Assembly (NCBI GenBank): GCA_902802265.1
Contig: CADCLN010000003.1
Coordinates: 118,897-182,896 of the forward strand
Origin: an uncultured Bacteroidales bacterium
GTDB lineage: Bacteria; Bacteroidota; Bacteroidia; Bacteroidales; Bacteroidaceae
Length of the DNA: 64,000 nt
Direction of reading: 5' to 3'
Program-made: the position numbers and the translations under genes
The notes under the pieces: model-generated
Seen by the model: the letters and a program-made list of their open reading frames with translations, nothing else
What the model was told of the DNA's origin: nothing
Databases searched by the model: none
Shown: positions 16,589-24,316 of the stretch, one piece after another
How positions within the stretch are numbered: the first letter of the stretch is position 1
Layout of the letters: every line of letters begins with the position of its first letter

Positions 16589-16668
16589 CAACCGTGTTTT
16601 GCGCATTTCTATGCGTTCCTACACAGATGTAACTGTTTTTATTCATTATATAAATAAAGGAAAACAAC

Positions 16669-17460
16669 ATGAGAGTTATTATTGAACCGAACTACGAAGC
16701 CCTGTCGAAGTGGGCTGCCAACTATGTGGCAAAGCGGATTATTGAGTCTAATCCTACACCCGAAAAGCCTTTTGTGCTGGGTTGTCCTACAGGCTCATCG
16801 CCGCTGGGAATGTATAAAGAGTTTATCCGTCTGAACAAGGAAGGAAAATTGTCGTTCCAGAACGTTGTGACATTCAACATGGACGAATATGTGAATTTGC
16901 CCGAAGACCATCCGGAGTCTTACCACAGCTTCATGTGGAAGAACCTGTTCAGCCAGATTGATATTAAGCCAGAGAATGTGCACATCTTGAACGGCAACGC
17001 CAAAGACCTGATTGCAGAGTGCAACCACTATGAGGAACTGATTGCCCAGGCCGGTGGCATCGACCTCTTCATGGGCGGCATCGGTCCCGACGGCCACTTG
17101 GCTTTCAACGAGCCAGGGTCTTCGCTGTCGTCTCGCACACGTATCAAGACGCTGACCACCGACACCATTCATGCCAACAGCCGTTTCTTCGACGGCGACC
17201 TGGCTCTTGTGCCAAAGCAGGCCTTGACGGTGGGCATCGGCACCGTGATGGATGCCAAGGAAGTGCTTATCGTGGTGAACGGCCACAACAAGGCTCGCGC
17301 CTTGCAGCACGTCATCGACGGCGAGATTTCACACAAGTGGACAGCTTCCATGCTCCAGATGCACCCCCATGCCATCGTGGTTTGCGACGAAGCTGCCTGC
17401 GATGAACTGACCGTAGGAACCTATAAGTATTATTTGGATAAGGAAAGAGGAAATTTGTAA
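16669..17460 (+). CDS. nagB: Glucosamine-6-phosphate deaminase
   Basis: The 263-residue length and sequence are those of NagB. Motifs include LGCPTGSSPLGMYKEFI (phosphate loop), FNMDEYVNLPEDHPESYHSFM (catalytic Asp and Tyr region), and GGIGPDGHLAFNEPGSSLSSRTR (catalytic Asp/His-Glu relay). The enzyme converts glucosamine 6-phosphate to fructose 6-phosphate and ammonia, the last step of amino sugar breakdown. No nagA lies next to it. It is monocistronic: own promoter, and a terminator 24 bp after the stop. The start matches the family start MRVIIxPNYE and is well separated from the promoter. Confidence 0.97.
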   Translation: MRVIIEPNYEALSKWAANYVAKRIIESNPTPEKPFVLGCPTGSSPLGMYKEFIRLNKEGKLSFQNVVTFNMDEYVNLPEDHPESYHSFMWKNLFSQIDIKPENVHILNGNAKDLIAECNHYEELIAQAGGIDLFMGGIGPDGHLAFNEPGSSLSSRTRIKTLTTDTIHANSRFFDGDLALVPKQALTVGIGTVMDAKEVLIVVNGHNKARALQHVIDGEISHKWTASMLQMHPHAIVVCDEAACDELTVGTYKYYLDKERGNL

Positions 17461-17483
17461 AAAGCCTTGTAAGAAAACGGCAG

Positions 17484-17526
17484 AGCGTTTAGAGAAGATT
17501 CTGATTTTTCTCTAAACGCTCATTTT
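17484..17526 (+). terminator. Intrinsic terminator of nagB
   Basis: AGCGTTTAGAGA at 17484-17495 pairs perfectly with TCTCTAAACGCT at 17509-17520, followed by CATTTTTG. It separates nagB from the convergent clpB. Confidence 0.85.
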
Positions 17527-17569
17527 TGTTAGGTTTCTGTCTGTTCAAGGCAAAACTCTTTGGCATTCC

Positions 17570-19651
17570 CTATTTGAATACCAGCTCGTTTTCCGTGGCA
17601 CTCACGGCAATGGGCTTATCTCTGTTGACCTCGCCGCTGAGCATCTTCTTCGACAGTTCGTTCAGCAGTTTTTCCTGAATAGCCCGTTTCACCGGACGTG
17701 CACCGAACTGCGGGTCGAAGCCTGCACGGGCAATGAAGCTGATGGCCTGGTCGTCCACCGAGAGCGTGATGCCGTTCTGGGCAACCATCTTCACAACGCG
17801 GTCAATCTGCAGTTTCACAATCTCTCGGATTTCATCCTCGCCCAGCGGCGTGAACTCTATGATTTCATCGACACGGTTCAGAAATTCGGGCCGGAAGATG
17901 CTGAAGAGCGCATCGCGCGGCGCATTGCTGGTCATGATGATGATTGTGTTCTTGAAGTTCACCGTGCGGCCCTTGTTGTCGGTCAGACGCCCGTCGTCGA
18001 GCACTTGCAGCAGTACGTTGAACACGTCGGGGTGAGCTTTCTCAATCTCGTCGAAGAGCACCACGCTGTAGGGTTTCCGACGGACAGCCTCGGTCAGCTG
18101 ACCTCCCTCTTCATAGCCGATGTATCCTGGAGGCGCACCCACCAGTCGGCTGACGGTGTGTTTCTCCTGATATTCCGACATGTCGATTCGTGTCATCATC
18201 GACTCGTCATCAAACAGGTAGTCGGCCAAAGCTTTTGCCAGTTCCGTCTTGCCCACACCCGTCGTGCCGAGGAAAATGAAGCTGCCGATGGGTCGCTTCG
18301 GGTCCTGCAGTCCGGCACGACTGCGGCGCACAGCATCGCTTACAGCCTTGATGGCCTTGTCCTGACCTACCACGCGCCTATGAAGCTCCTGCTCCAGATG
18401 CAGCAGTTTTTCGCGCTCGCTGGTTTGCATCTTGCTCACGGGGATGCCCGTCCAGCGGCTCACCACGTCGGCAATGTCGTCGGCTGTGACTTCCTCCTTC
18501 ACCAGCGCATTGCCATCCTGCGCTTCAGCCAGTCGCGACTGCACGGTCTTGATGTCTTCCTCCAGACGTTGCAACTTGCCGTAACGTATTTCTGCCACCT
18601 TTGCATAGTTGCCCTCGCGCTCCGCACGGTCAGCCTCAAACTTCAGGTTCTCTATCTGCTGCTTGTCACTTTGAATCTGGTTCAGCAGCGCACGTTCACC
18701 CTCCCACTTCTGCTTCTGCTTCTGCTCGTCGGCCTTCAGCGTAGAGATGATGGCATTGAGTTCGTCCAGCTTCTTCTGGTCATTCTCGCGTTTAATAGCT
18801 TCGCGTTCAATCTCCAGTTGCTTGATGCGTCGGGAGAGTTCGTCCAGTTCCTCGGGCAGCGAGTCGCGTTCCATGCGGAGCTTGGCAGCGGCTTCATCCA
18901 TCAGGTCGATGGCTTTGTCGGGGAGGAAACGCTCGGTGATGTAGCGGTTCGACAGTTCCACGGCAGCGATGATGGCTTCGTCCTTGATGCGCACCTTGTG
19001 GTGATTCTCGTACCGCTCTTTCAGTCCACGCAGGATGGAGATAGAGCTGAGCACGTCGGGTTCGCTCACCATCACCGTCTGGAAACGACGTTCCAGCGCC
19101 TTGTCCTTTTCAAAATACTTCTGGTATTCGTCCAGCGTCGTAGCGCCGATGCTGCGCAGTTCACCGCGAGCCAGGGCCGGCTTCAGGATGTTTGCGGCAT
19201 CCATCGCTCCTTGCGTCTGTCCCGCACCGACGAGGGTGTGGATTTCGTCGATGAACAGAATGATTTGCCCATTCGATTTCACAACGGCGTTGATGACACC
19301 CTTCAGTCGCTCTTCAAATTCGCCCTGATATTTCGCACCCGCAATGAGGGCACCCATGTCCAGGCTGTAGAGCTGCTTGTCCTTCAGATTGTCGGGCACA
19401 TCGCCGCGCAGTATTCTTCCTGCCAGTCCCTCCACGATAGCCGTCTTACCAGTACCTGGTTCGCCGATGAGGATAGGGTTATTCTTGGTTCGGCGCGAAA
19501 GAATCTGCAAGATGCGCCTTATTTCTTCGTCACGGCCAATCACTGGGTCCAGCTTGCCGTTCCGTGCCAGTTCGATGAGGTTGGTTGCATACTTTTCCAG
19601 AACCTCACGCTCGTCCTGTGGCTGTTGATTTTGATTGTTGTTGAAGTTCAT
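17570..19651 (-). CDS. clpB: ClpB-type AAA+ disaggregase lacking the N-terminal domain
   Basis: Started at [21 protein letters not shown], the protein has 693 residues versus about 860 for usual ClpB. It begins directly at the linker before AAA-1; the ~150-residue Clp N-domain is absent and not encoded upstream. Visible motifs: Walker A1 GEPGTGKT (63-70), Walker B1 [10 protein letters not shown], the middle-domain coiled coil (about 255-385), Walker A2 GTTGVGKT (462-469) and Walker B2 [11 protein letters not shown]. After MTSN in AAA-2 only nine residues precede [11 protein letters not shown], where E. coli ClpB has about 29, so a second segment is shortened too. It should still thread aggregated proteins with DnaK. 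An in-frame ATG at 19726 was rejected because it lies within an upstream hairpin and adds no domain. Confidence 0.92.
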   Translation of the reverse strand: MNFNNNQNQQPQDEREVLEKYATNLIELARNGKLDPVIGRDEEIRRILQILSRRTKNNPILIGEPGTGKTAIVEGLAGRILRGDVPDNLKDKQLYSLDMGALIAGAKYQGEFEERLKGVINAVVKSNGQIILFIDEIHTLVGAGQTQGAMDAANILKPALARGELRSIGATTLDEYQKYFEKDKALERRFQTVMVSEPDVLSSISILRGLKERYENHHKVRIKDEAIIAAVELSNRYITERFLPDKAIDLMDEAAAKLRMERDSLPEELDELSRRIKQLEIEREAIKRENDQKKLDELNAIISTLKADEQKQKQKWEGERALLNQIQSDKQQIENLKFEADRAEREGNYAKVAEIRYGKLQRLEEDIKTVQSRLAEAQDGNALVKEEVTADDIADVVSRWTGIPVSKMQTSEREKLLHLEQELHRRVVGQDKAIKAVSDAVRRSRAGLQDPKRPIGSFIFLGTTGVGKTELAKALADYLFDDESMMTRIDMSEYQEKHTVSRLVGAPPGYIGYEEGGQLTEAVRRKPYSVVLFDEIEKAHPDVFNVLLQVLDDGRLTDNKGRTVNFKNTIIIMTSNAPRDALFSIFRPEFLNRVDEIIEFTPLGEDEIREIVKLQIDRVVKMVAQNGITLSVDDQAISFIARAGFDPQFGARPVKRAIQEKLLNELSKKMLSGEVNRDKPIAVSATENELVFK

Positions 19652-19724
19652 AATGTATGTAAGTTTTAATGGATTAATAAATTCTGTTGCCCCACTCCGC
19701 AACAATCCCCATGCCTCACCACAC

Positions 19725-19758
19725 AAAAAGGACAGAAAGTCAGTGCCTTCTGCCCTTT
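19725..19758 (-). terminator. Intrinsic terminator upstream of clpB, ending the toxin-antitoxin transcript
   Basis: AAAGGGCAGAA and TTCTGTCCTTT (minus strand, 19758 to 19727) form an 11-bp stem with one G-U pair, followed by TTTTT-type sequence. It lies about 75 bp before the clpB start. Confidence 0.5.
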
Positions 19759-19847
19759 TGTCTTGTATGGATCTGAATGTTCTGCCGTTTTGTCTATATG
19801 GTATTCTTTATCAACACAAGCCCCTATCCTAAAGTAAAAGATAAACG

Positions 19848-19989
19848 TTATTGTACTTCAACAATTTTGGCATTCTTCAATTCTTGTTGTATGGTGTATA
19901 TAAATTGTCTATCTTCCCTGTAGTATTGACAAGTTCTTGCTTCAAATTGCTTAGGAAATAGAGGTGCGCCGAAAATTCTTCGTTATTAA
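19848..19989 (-). pseudogene. Degenerate coding remnant downstream of the broken toxin
   Basis: Two minus-strand frames carry protein-like text in this interval: one reads NEEFSAHLYFLSNLKQELV, the other APLFPKQFEARTCQYYRED followed by IQQELKNAKIVEVQ and a stop at 19848. Neither has a start codon in good context. This is what a frameshifted gene tail looks like; the family is not recognisable. Together with the terminator at 19725 it accounts for the whole gap between clpB and the antitoxin. Confidence 0.3.
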
Positions 19990-20191
19990 TTACACATTGA
20001 AGTATTTCCCAGCGATGTGATTATTGGTAATGTGACGAATGTAATATGCTTGATCTGTTTCTTCAAAGAATATGTACCATGTGGTGCGTGGGCTTTTTCT
20101 GTAGATAAAGTATCGTAGATTTACACCATAACGAGCAAAGAAGCTGAAGCAAATCCTCTTCTACTTCGGATGTAAATTGAATCGACTTCAT
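19990..20191 (-). pseudogene. Frameshifted RelE/ParE-like toxin remnant
   Basis: An ATG at 20191 overlaps the antitoxin stop (TGA at 20188-20190), as in type II toxin-antitoxin operons. Its frame reads MKSIQFTSEVEEDLLQ and then runs out of sense. One base further, another frame continues FFARYGVNLRYFIYRKSP, then TTWYIFFEETDQAYYIRHI and TNNHIAGKYFNV with a stop at 19990. This C-terminal text is typical of the last strands of RelE/ParE-fold toxins. A single-base indel near 20143 breaks the gene, and the product would also be short (66 residues against about 95). The toxin is therefore probably inactive. Confidence 0.6.
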
Positions 20192-20412
20192 TCAAACAGA
20201 GCTTTGATGCGTGGACGCAATTGTTCTAAAAGTTCGTCTGAAGTATAGGTACGGCAGTCTTCTCCATGTGGAGTTCGACGGATTCGTTCTTCCAGCAAGT
20301 CCAAGATAGAGGGATAGGTGTTTACTTTTGTGTACACAGTGGCAGAACCTGAAACGGCTGCTGGTTCACTGGCAGTACAGCTCTGTTCGGAATCTTTTTC
20401 TTCGTAATTCAT
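20188..20412 (-). CDS. Probable antitoxin of a type II toxin-antitoxin pair
   Basis: A 74-residue acidic protein. Its N-terminal half is low-complexity (EKDSEQSCTASEPAAVSGS), and the C-terminal half is helical (YPSILDLLEERIRRTPHGED, then YTSDELLEQLRPRIKALFE). A -7 element TATCTTTG lies at 20433-20440, giving a leader of about 13 bases. The call rests on size, composition and a four-base overlap with a frameshifted RelE/ParE-like toxin rather than on a named antitoxin domain; no DNA-binding motif is obvious. With the toxin broken, it is an orphan antitoxin. Confidence 0.55.
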   Translation of the reverse strand: MNYEEKDSEQSCTASEPAAVSGSATVYTKVNTYPSILDLLEERIRRTPHGEDCRTYTSDELLEQLRPRIKALFE

Positions 20413-20503
20413 TGCAAAAACATTTATTGCTGCAAAGATACAGCTTTTTTCTTAAAACAAGGTCGTTGAATTCAAGGAATGTGAAAAAACTCCTGGTGCC
20501 CCC

Positions 20504-21805
20504 CTACTCTTCTACCAAGAACATGGCGTAGAGGGTGGTGAGGAAGAGGAGTTCTTCGGGTTCGCCAAATTCCTTCATGTACATGAGGGTTTTGCTGTTC
20601 GATTCGCTGATGGAGTAGTTGGGCTGGAAGGTGGTGTAATTATAGTTGCCCGTGCCATCGGCCACGTAGGCGACGGCGGGATAGAGCCGGTAGCCGAAGG
20701 AGGAACCAATGTACTGGGTCTGAACGTTTTGCCCCTTGGTGGGAGCTGTGCCTATCAGGATGACATTCTTTTCGCCGAGGGTGTTTTTCAGGCCCTGTAT
20801 CAGCCATTCGGCAGCTCCTTGCGTGTAATTACTTACAATAATGTACACGCGCGAGAGTTCCAGGCTGCCCAGCGTGGCGTCGTAGCGGAAGGTCTGGTTG
20901 TTTCCAGCGTAGCGGTCGTTCCAGTACGTCTGGGCAAAAATGCCGTCCCTGCGGTTGGCGGGCACGATATAGCTGGCGATGCGCTGGGCCATTTCTATGG
21001 TTCCGTAGTTGCACAGGCGCAGGTCGAGCACCAGTTCTGTGGGTTCTTCCTGCAGGAAGTATGCCATGTGGTCGTCCAGCTGCTTCAGATACTTGTCGCT
21101 TGAAGTCTGCTGCTCGTCGGGACCGGCCGTCAGACGGGTACACATGAGGTATCCAATCCACGATCCTGCGAAGTTGATGAAATTGCGCACGGGGAATGCT
21201 TCTTCTTCCACGTAGCAGGAGGCTGGCAGCTTTGCAAAGAGGGTGTCTGTCCACACCACGGTGTCGTTGGTGAGGGTGTCGATGTGGTGGACGATGAGTG
21301 AATGGCTGCTGCCGTTTTTCAGGTATTTTGCCACGTTGCCCGAAGTCATTCGGGTGCTGTCCACCATGGAGATGAAGTCGCCGCGATGCAGTCCGCACTG
21401 GTCGGCAGGCGAACCTGGGGCCACGTAGGTCACACGCACAAACGAGCGCGACGTCATCCGCGTGGGGTCGGACATCAGGGTGAAATCCATGCCGTAGGTG
21501 TCGTGGTGGTTGAAGTAGCCACGCTCGTGGGGGTCGGTCTGTGCCGTGTCGGACAGGCAGTACGACCACGAGTCGTTCTTGTTCGCAGCCTTGGTGACGG
21601 ACGAGAAAAACTTCGTGCCCTCATAGAAGAAAGCCTTGTAGTCCTGCTCTGGAATGAGGTCGCCCCAGAGGTACTTGTCCTTCATCTGTTCATAAATCCA
21701 TGTGCTGTGTTGCGTCAGTTCCACAAACTCGTGCGTGCGGTCTTCGCCACAGGCGGCAATGAGCAGTGACGATACTATCAATCCTATGTATATCAGTCTT
21801 TTCAT
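20504..21805 (-). CDS. S41-family (C-terminal processing peptidase) lipoprotein, probably lacking the catalytic serine
   Basis: A 433-residue lipoprotein: lipobox LIAAC with Cys19. An N-terminal helical region (WIYEQMKDKYLWGDLIPEQDYK) is followed by a PDZ domain (about 118-180, YVAPGSPADQCGLHRGDFI) and an S41 domain from about 205. In active S41 enzymes the nucleophile sits in a SASE-like turn; here the aligned stretch is SNYTQGAAEWLI (residues 325-336), with Gly330 in the serine position. The general-base lysine appears kept in APTKGQ (Lys357). If this alignment is right, the protein is a pseudoprotease that may still bind C-terminal peptides through PDZ. It sits alone on the outer surface or in the periplasm. 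Confidence 0.85.
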   Translation of the reverse strand: MKRLIYIGLIVSSLLIAACGEDRTHEFVELTQHSTWIYEQMKDKYLWGDLIPEQDYKAFFYEGTKFFSSVTKAANKNDSWSYCLSDTAQTDPHERGYFNHHDTYGMDFTLMSDPTRMTSRSFVRVTYVAPGSPADQCGLHRGDFISMVDSTRMTSGNVAKYLKNGSSHSLIVHHIDTLTNDTVVWTDTLFAKLPASCYVEEEAFPVRNFINFAGSWIGYLMCTRLTAGPDEQQTSSDKYLKQLDDHMAYFLQEEPTELVLDLRLCNYGTIEMAQRIASYIVPANRRDGIFAQTYWNDRYAGNNQTFRYDATLGSLELSRVYIIVSNYTQGAAEWLIQGLKNTLGEKNVILIGTAPTKGQNVQTQYIGSSFGYRLYPAVAYVADGTGNYNYTTFQPNYSISESNSKTLMYMKEFGEPEELLFLTTLYAMFLVEE

Positions 21806-21844
21806 CAGTATTGTTAATTTTATACTTTAATTCAACCTGAGTCG

Positions 21845-22318
21845 CTATTCATGGTGATACGGTTCGCCGCGCATGATGGTCATGGCGCGATAGAGCTGCT
21901 CGACGAACAGCAGCCGAACCATCTGGTGGGAGAAGGTCATGCGCGAGAGGCTGAGCTTTTCGTTGGCTGCTGCATAGACCTCAGCCGAAAAGCCGTAGGG
22001 ACCGCCGATGACAAAGACCAGACGCTTGCTGACCGTCTGCATCTTCCGTTCCATCCACGCCGAAAGCTCCACGCTGCGCAGTTCCTTGCCGTGCTCGTCC
22101 AGGAGCACCACATGGTCCCCACCCTGCAGCTGTTTCAGAATCTGTTCCCCCTCAGCCGTTTTCTGCTGTTCCGTGGTCAAAGCCTTCGTGTTCTTCAGTT
22201 CGGGAATGGTGCACACGTCGAAGTTCACATAGTGGCGCAACCTGTCGGCGTACTCGTCGATAAGTTCCACAAAATGGCGGTTCACGGTCTTGCCAACCTG
22301 TATCAACATTACTTTCAT
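21845..22318 (-). CDS. rlmH: 23S rRNA (pseudouridine-1915-N3)-methyltransferase
   Basis: Starting at MKVMLIQVGKTVNRHFVEL the protein has 157 residues, exactly the size of RlmH; a longer frame to 22462 has no homologous character. SPOUT-fold motifs are clear: VVLLDEHGKELRSVELSAWM, VFVIGGPYGFSAEV (SAM-binding trefoil knot) and LSLSRMTFSHQMVRLLFVEQLYRA with the GEPYHH end. It methylates pseudouridine 1915 in helix 69 of 23S rRNA. The -7 element TACCTTTG at 22323-22330 ends four bases before the ATG, implying a leaderless mRNA. A 22-bp-period array lies upstream. Confidence 0.96.
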   Translation of the reverse strand: MKVMLIQVGKTVNRHFVELIDEYADRLRHYVNFDVCTIPELKNTKALTTEQQKTAEGEQILKQLQGGDHVVLLDEHGKELRSVELSAWMERKMQTVSKRLVFVIGGPYGFSAEVYAAANEKLSLSRMTFSHQMVRLLFVEQLYRAMTIMRGEPYHHE

Positions 22319-22322
22319 GCTG

Positions 22323-22330
22323 CAAAGGTA
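22323..22330 (-). promoter_or_regulatory. rlmH: -7 element of rlmH, four bases before the start codon
   Basis: TACCTTTG on the minus strand followed by CAGC and then ATG. Transcription would start at or very near the first base of the coding sequence. Confidence 0.6.
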
Positions 22331-22433
22331 GCAATTCAAAATTAAAGAAAAAAGAATGTTCGCAGAAAAATTTTTCCACTCCCTCCAAAACGGCATTGCA
22401 TGGCCACTCTGGCAGCAAAGTTTTACCACTTTG

Positions 22434-22539
22434 TTACCACTACTTTGGTAAAACTTTACCATTGCAGTGGTAAAACTTTACCAGCCGTGTGGTAAAACGT
22501 TACCATCAAAGTGGTAATGGTTTACCATTGCAGTGGTAA
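22434..22539. repeat. Array of five 18-bp palindromes, exact 22-bp period
   Basis: TTACCA-N6-TGGTAA occurs at 22434, 22456, 22478, 22500 and 22522. The six-base centres vary (CTACTT, TTGCAG, GCCGTG, TCAAAG, TTGCAG); the four-base spacers are mostly AACT, AACG or TGGT. A half unit TTACCA sits at 22423. The array ends 35 bp from the stop of the GH10-like gene and lies upstream of rlmH. Confidence 0.9.
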
Positions 22540-22573
22540 CGGAAGGGTAAAAATGTGGCAGGGGAACGAGGGT

Positions 22574-24235
22574 TCAGCGCTTCTTCTTTTTCGATGATTT
22601 TCGGGCAGAAGATTTCTTCTGTCCCTTCAGGTCGGGATTGATGAGTCGGGACACATTCAGTTCTTTCACAGACGATTGCGGATTCTGCACATCCTGTGCA
22701 GGTACGCTTTCGTAGCCCAGTCGGTCGGAAGCGGTCACGGCAAAATAGCGCATCCGCAAGGCTCTGCCGGTGAGTGGATAGCTGTGGCCCGTCACACGCA
22801 CAGCCAGCAGGTTTTCGGCTCGCTCCGTATCTACGGGCCACAGGTTGCTGCCATAGACATTATAGAGGGGTGCGTCGCCCTGCCATTGCAGCCCGTCCGC
22901 TGTGCGGCGCAGCTGGGTCGGGGCTTGTGGCTTGGGCTGGGCTGTGTCCATCCAGTCCATCGTCGGGGTCAAGGCTGGGTACGGGAAAAATTCGTCCTCG
23001 CAGCAGTCGTACAGTCCTTTCACGTTGCGTGTGAGGAAGTCGCTGCGATAGAATGCCATGCCGCCGATGCCGCTGCGTCGGGCTGTGTGCATCTCGGCAC
23101 GCACAGTGTTGAGCGTCCATTTCCCTTCGCGGGGGTCCAGGAAATAAATGCCGAGGCCTGGAGCCACGGGGTGTCCGTAGCTGTGTTCGAGCCAGTCGAA
23201 GAGGAAGGGATAGAAATGGTTGCCCTGGAAATACATCATCGGGAAGAGCATGTCCTGTATGTTCTCCCTGAGCCACAGCTGCGGGTCCTGATATACAGCG
23301 TTGTAGCAGTTCCATCCGCCCGATGAGTAGCGGCTCAGATTGCCATACTTGCCGATGGGCGAACTGCTCAGTTTCACCCAGGGCTTCAGGGGCTTCACGG
23401 TGTCGTGGATGCAGCGGACGATGCGCGTAATGTTCTCCCTGCGCCAGTTTGCCAGTTCCGCGGCGGTGGCTTTGGGTGCGGCGGTGCGTCTGCCGCGTTT
23501 TCTGGAGGCGGAAGTCCTTTTGCCTGTGTCCGTCGCAGGGTTGCTGCCGGTGTTGTTCTTGTAGAGTGCGTCGTCGGAGAACTTATATACGCTTTCGGGG
23601 TAACGGATGTAGTCCAGGGAGATGCCGTCAATGTCGTATTTCTCAGTGATTTCGCGGCACATCGCGGCGATGTAGTCTGCCGTTCCCGTTTGACCTGGCA
23701 CCATGAACACTTCCTGTCCGGCAGTCTTGCAGAGGGTTGGTTGCCGGCGGAGAATGCTTTCCTGTCCGTATTGCTTTTGCTTGGCGGCCTTGCCCAGAGG
23801 GATGCAGACCAGCCAGGCGTGGAGTTCCATGCCGCGGCGGTGGCATTCGTCGAGGCAGAACTGCAGGGGGTCGTAGCCTGGATTCCTGCCAGGATGTCCT
23901 GTCAGGCATTCGTCCCAGGGCTCGTATTGCGAGGGGTAAATCACGGTACCGCGCACACGGGTCTGGAGAATTACGGTGTTGATGTGCACCCGTTGCAGGC
24001 GGTTCAGGATGTCAACCAGTTCAGCCTTCTGCCGTTCTATGCCTGCCGCATCGTTGGCTTTGGTTCGCGGCCAGTCCAGTCCGTTGAGGGTGGTCAGCCA
24101 CACGGCTCTCACCTCGTGTTTGGGCTGTGGCTGATTGTAGAGTGCAGAAGTGACAGCCTCCGTCTGTGCCATCATTTTACCGCACAAAATGGAGAAAAAT
24201 GTCAAAAAGATGGCTATCTGATGGAAATAAAACAT
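22574..24235 (-). CDS. Secreted GH10-like (GHL10/YngK type) glycoside hydrolase
   Basis: A 553-residue protein with a signal peptide (MFYFHQIAIFLTFFSILCGKMMAQ). The glycosyl hydrolase-like 10 domain spans about 40-400: EVRAVWLTTLNGLDWPRTK, INTVILQTRVRGTVIYPSQYEPW, YDIDGISLDYIRYP (conserved Asp-Tyr-Arg strand), WVKLSSSPIGKYGNL, and IQDMLFPMMYFQGNHFYPF. A serine/arginine-rich insertion (TGKRTSASRKRGRRTAAPK) interrupts it at about residue 240. A fibronectin III-like segment follows (about 440-515), and the tail is strongly basic (KSSARKSSKKKKR). Family members act on peptidoglycan or related glycans in the few studied cases. A minus-strand -7 element (24257-24264) precedes it, divergent from cstA. 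Confidence 0.87.
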   Translation of the reverse strand: MFYFHQIAIFLTFFSILCGKMMAQTEAVTSALYNQPQPKHEVRAVWLTTLNGLDWPRTKANDAAGIERQKAELVDILNRLQRVHINTVILQTRVRGTVIYPSQYEPWDECLTGHPGRNPGYDPLQFCLDECHRRGMELHAWLVCIPLGKAAKQKQYGQESILRRQPTLCKTAGQEVFMVPGQTGTADYIAAMCREITEKYDIDGISLDYIRYPESVYKFSDDALYKNNTGSNPATDTGKRTSASRKRGRRTAAPKATAAELANWRRENITRIVRCIHDTVKPLKPWVKLSSSPIGKYGNLSRYSSGGWNCYNAVYQDPQLWLRENIQDMLFPMMYFQGNHFYPFLFDWLEHSYGHPVAPGLGIYFLDPREGKWTLNTVRAEMHTARRSGIGGMAFYRSDFLTRNVKGLYDCCEDEFFPYPALTPTMDWMDTAQPKPQAPTQLRRTADGLQWQGDAPLYNVYGSNLWPVDTERAENLLAVRVTGHSYPLTGRALRMRYFAVTASDRLGYESVPAQDVQNPQSSVKELNVSRLINPDLKGQKKSSARKSSKKKKR

Positions 24236-24256
24236 TATAAAAACTTAAATTTGTTG

Positions 24257-24284
24257 CAAAGGTAATACAAAATTACTACTTTTG
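24257..24284. promoter_or_regulatory. Divergent promoter pair between the GH10-like gene and cstA
   Basis: CAAAGGTA at 24257-24264 is TACCTTTG on the minus strand and serves the GH10-like gene. TACTTTTG at 24277-24284 on the plus strand serves cstA. The two -7 elements are only 12 bp apart, so polymerase binding may be mutually exclusive. Confidence 0.6.
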
Positions 24285-24316
24285 CGCAACTTTTTAAATG
24301 AAATTGCAGAAAAAAA

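Noticed and set aside
18005-19669. Long plus-strand frame antisense to clpB
   Set aside because: Composition (Val, Leu, His, Gln rich) is that of an antisense shadow and clpB is certain.
22434-22539. Regular repeats suggesting a CRISPR array
   Set aside because: Unit period is 22 bp with four-base spacers, palindromic arms vary, and there are no cas genes; the geometry does not fit CRISPR.
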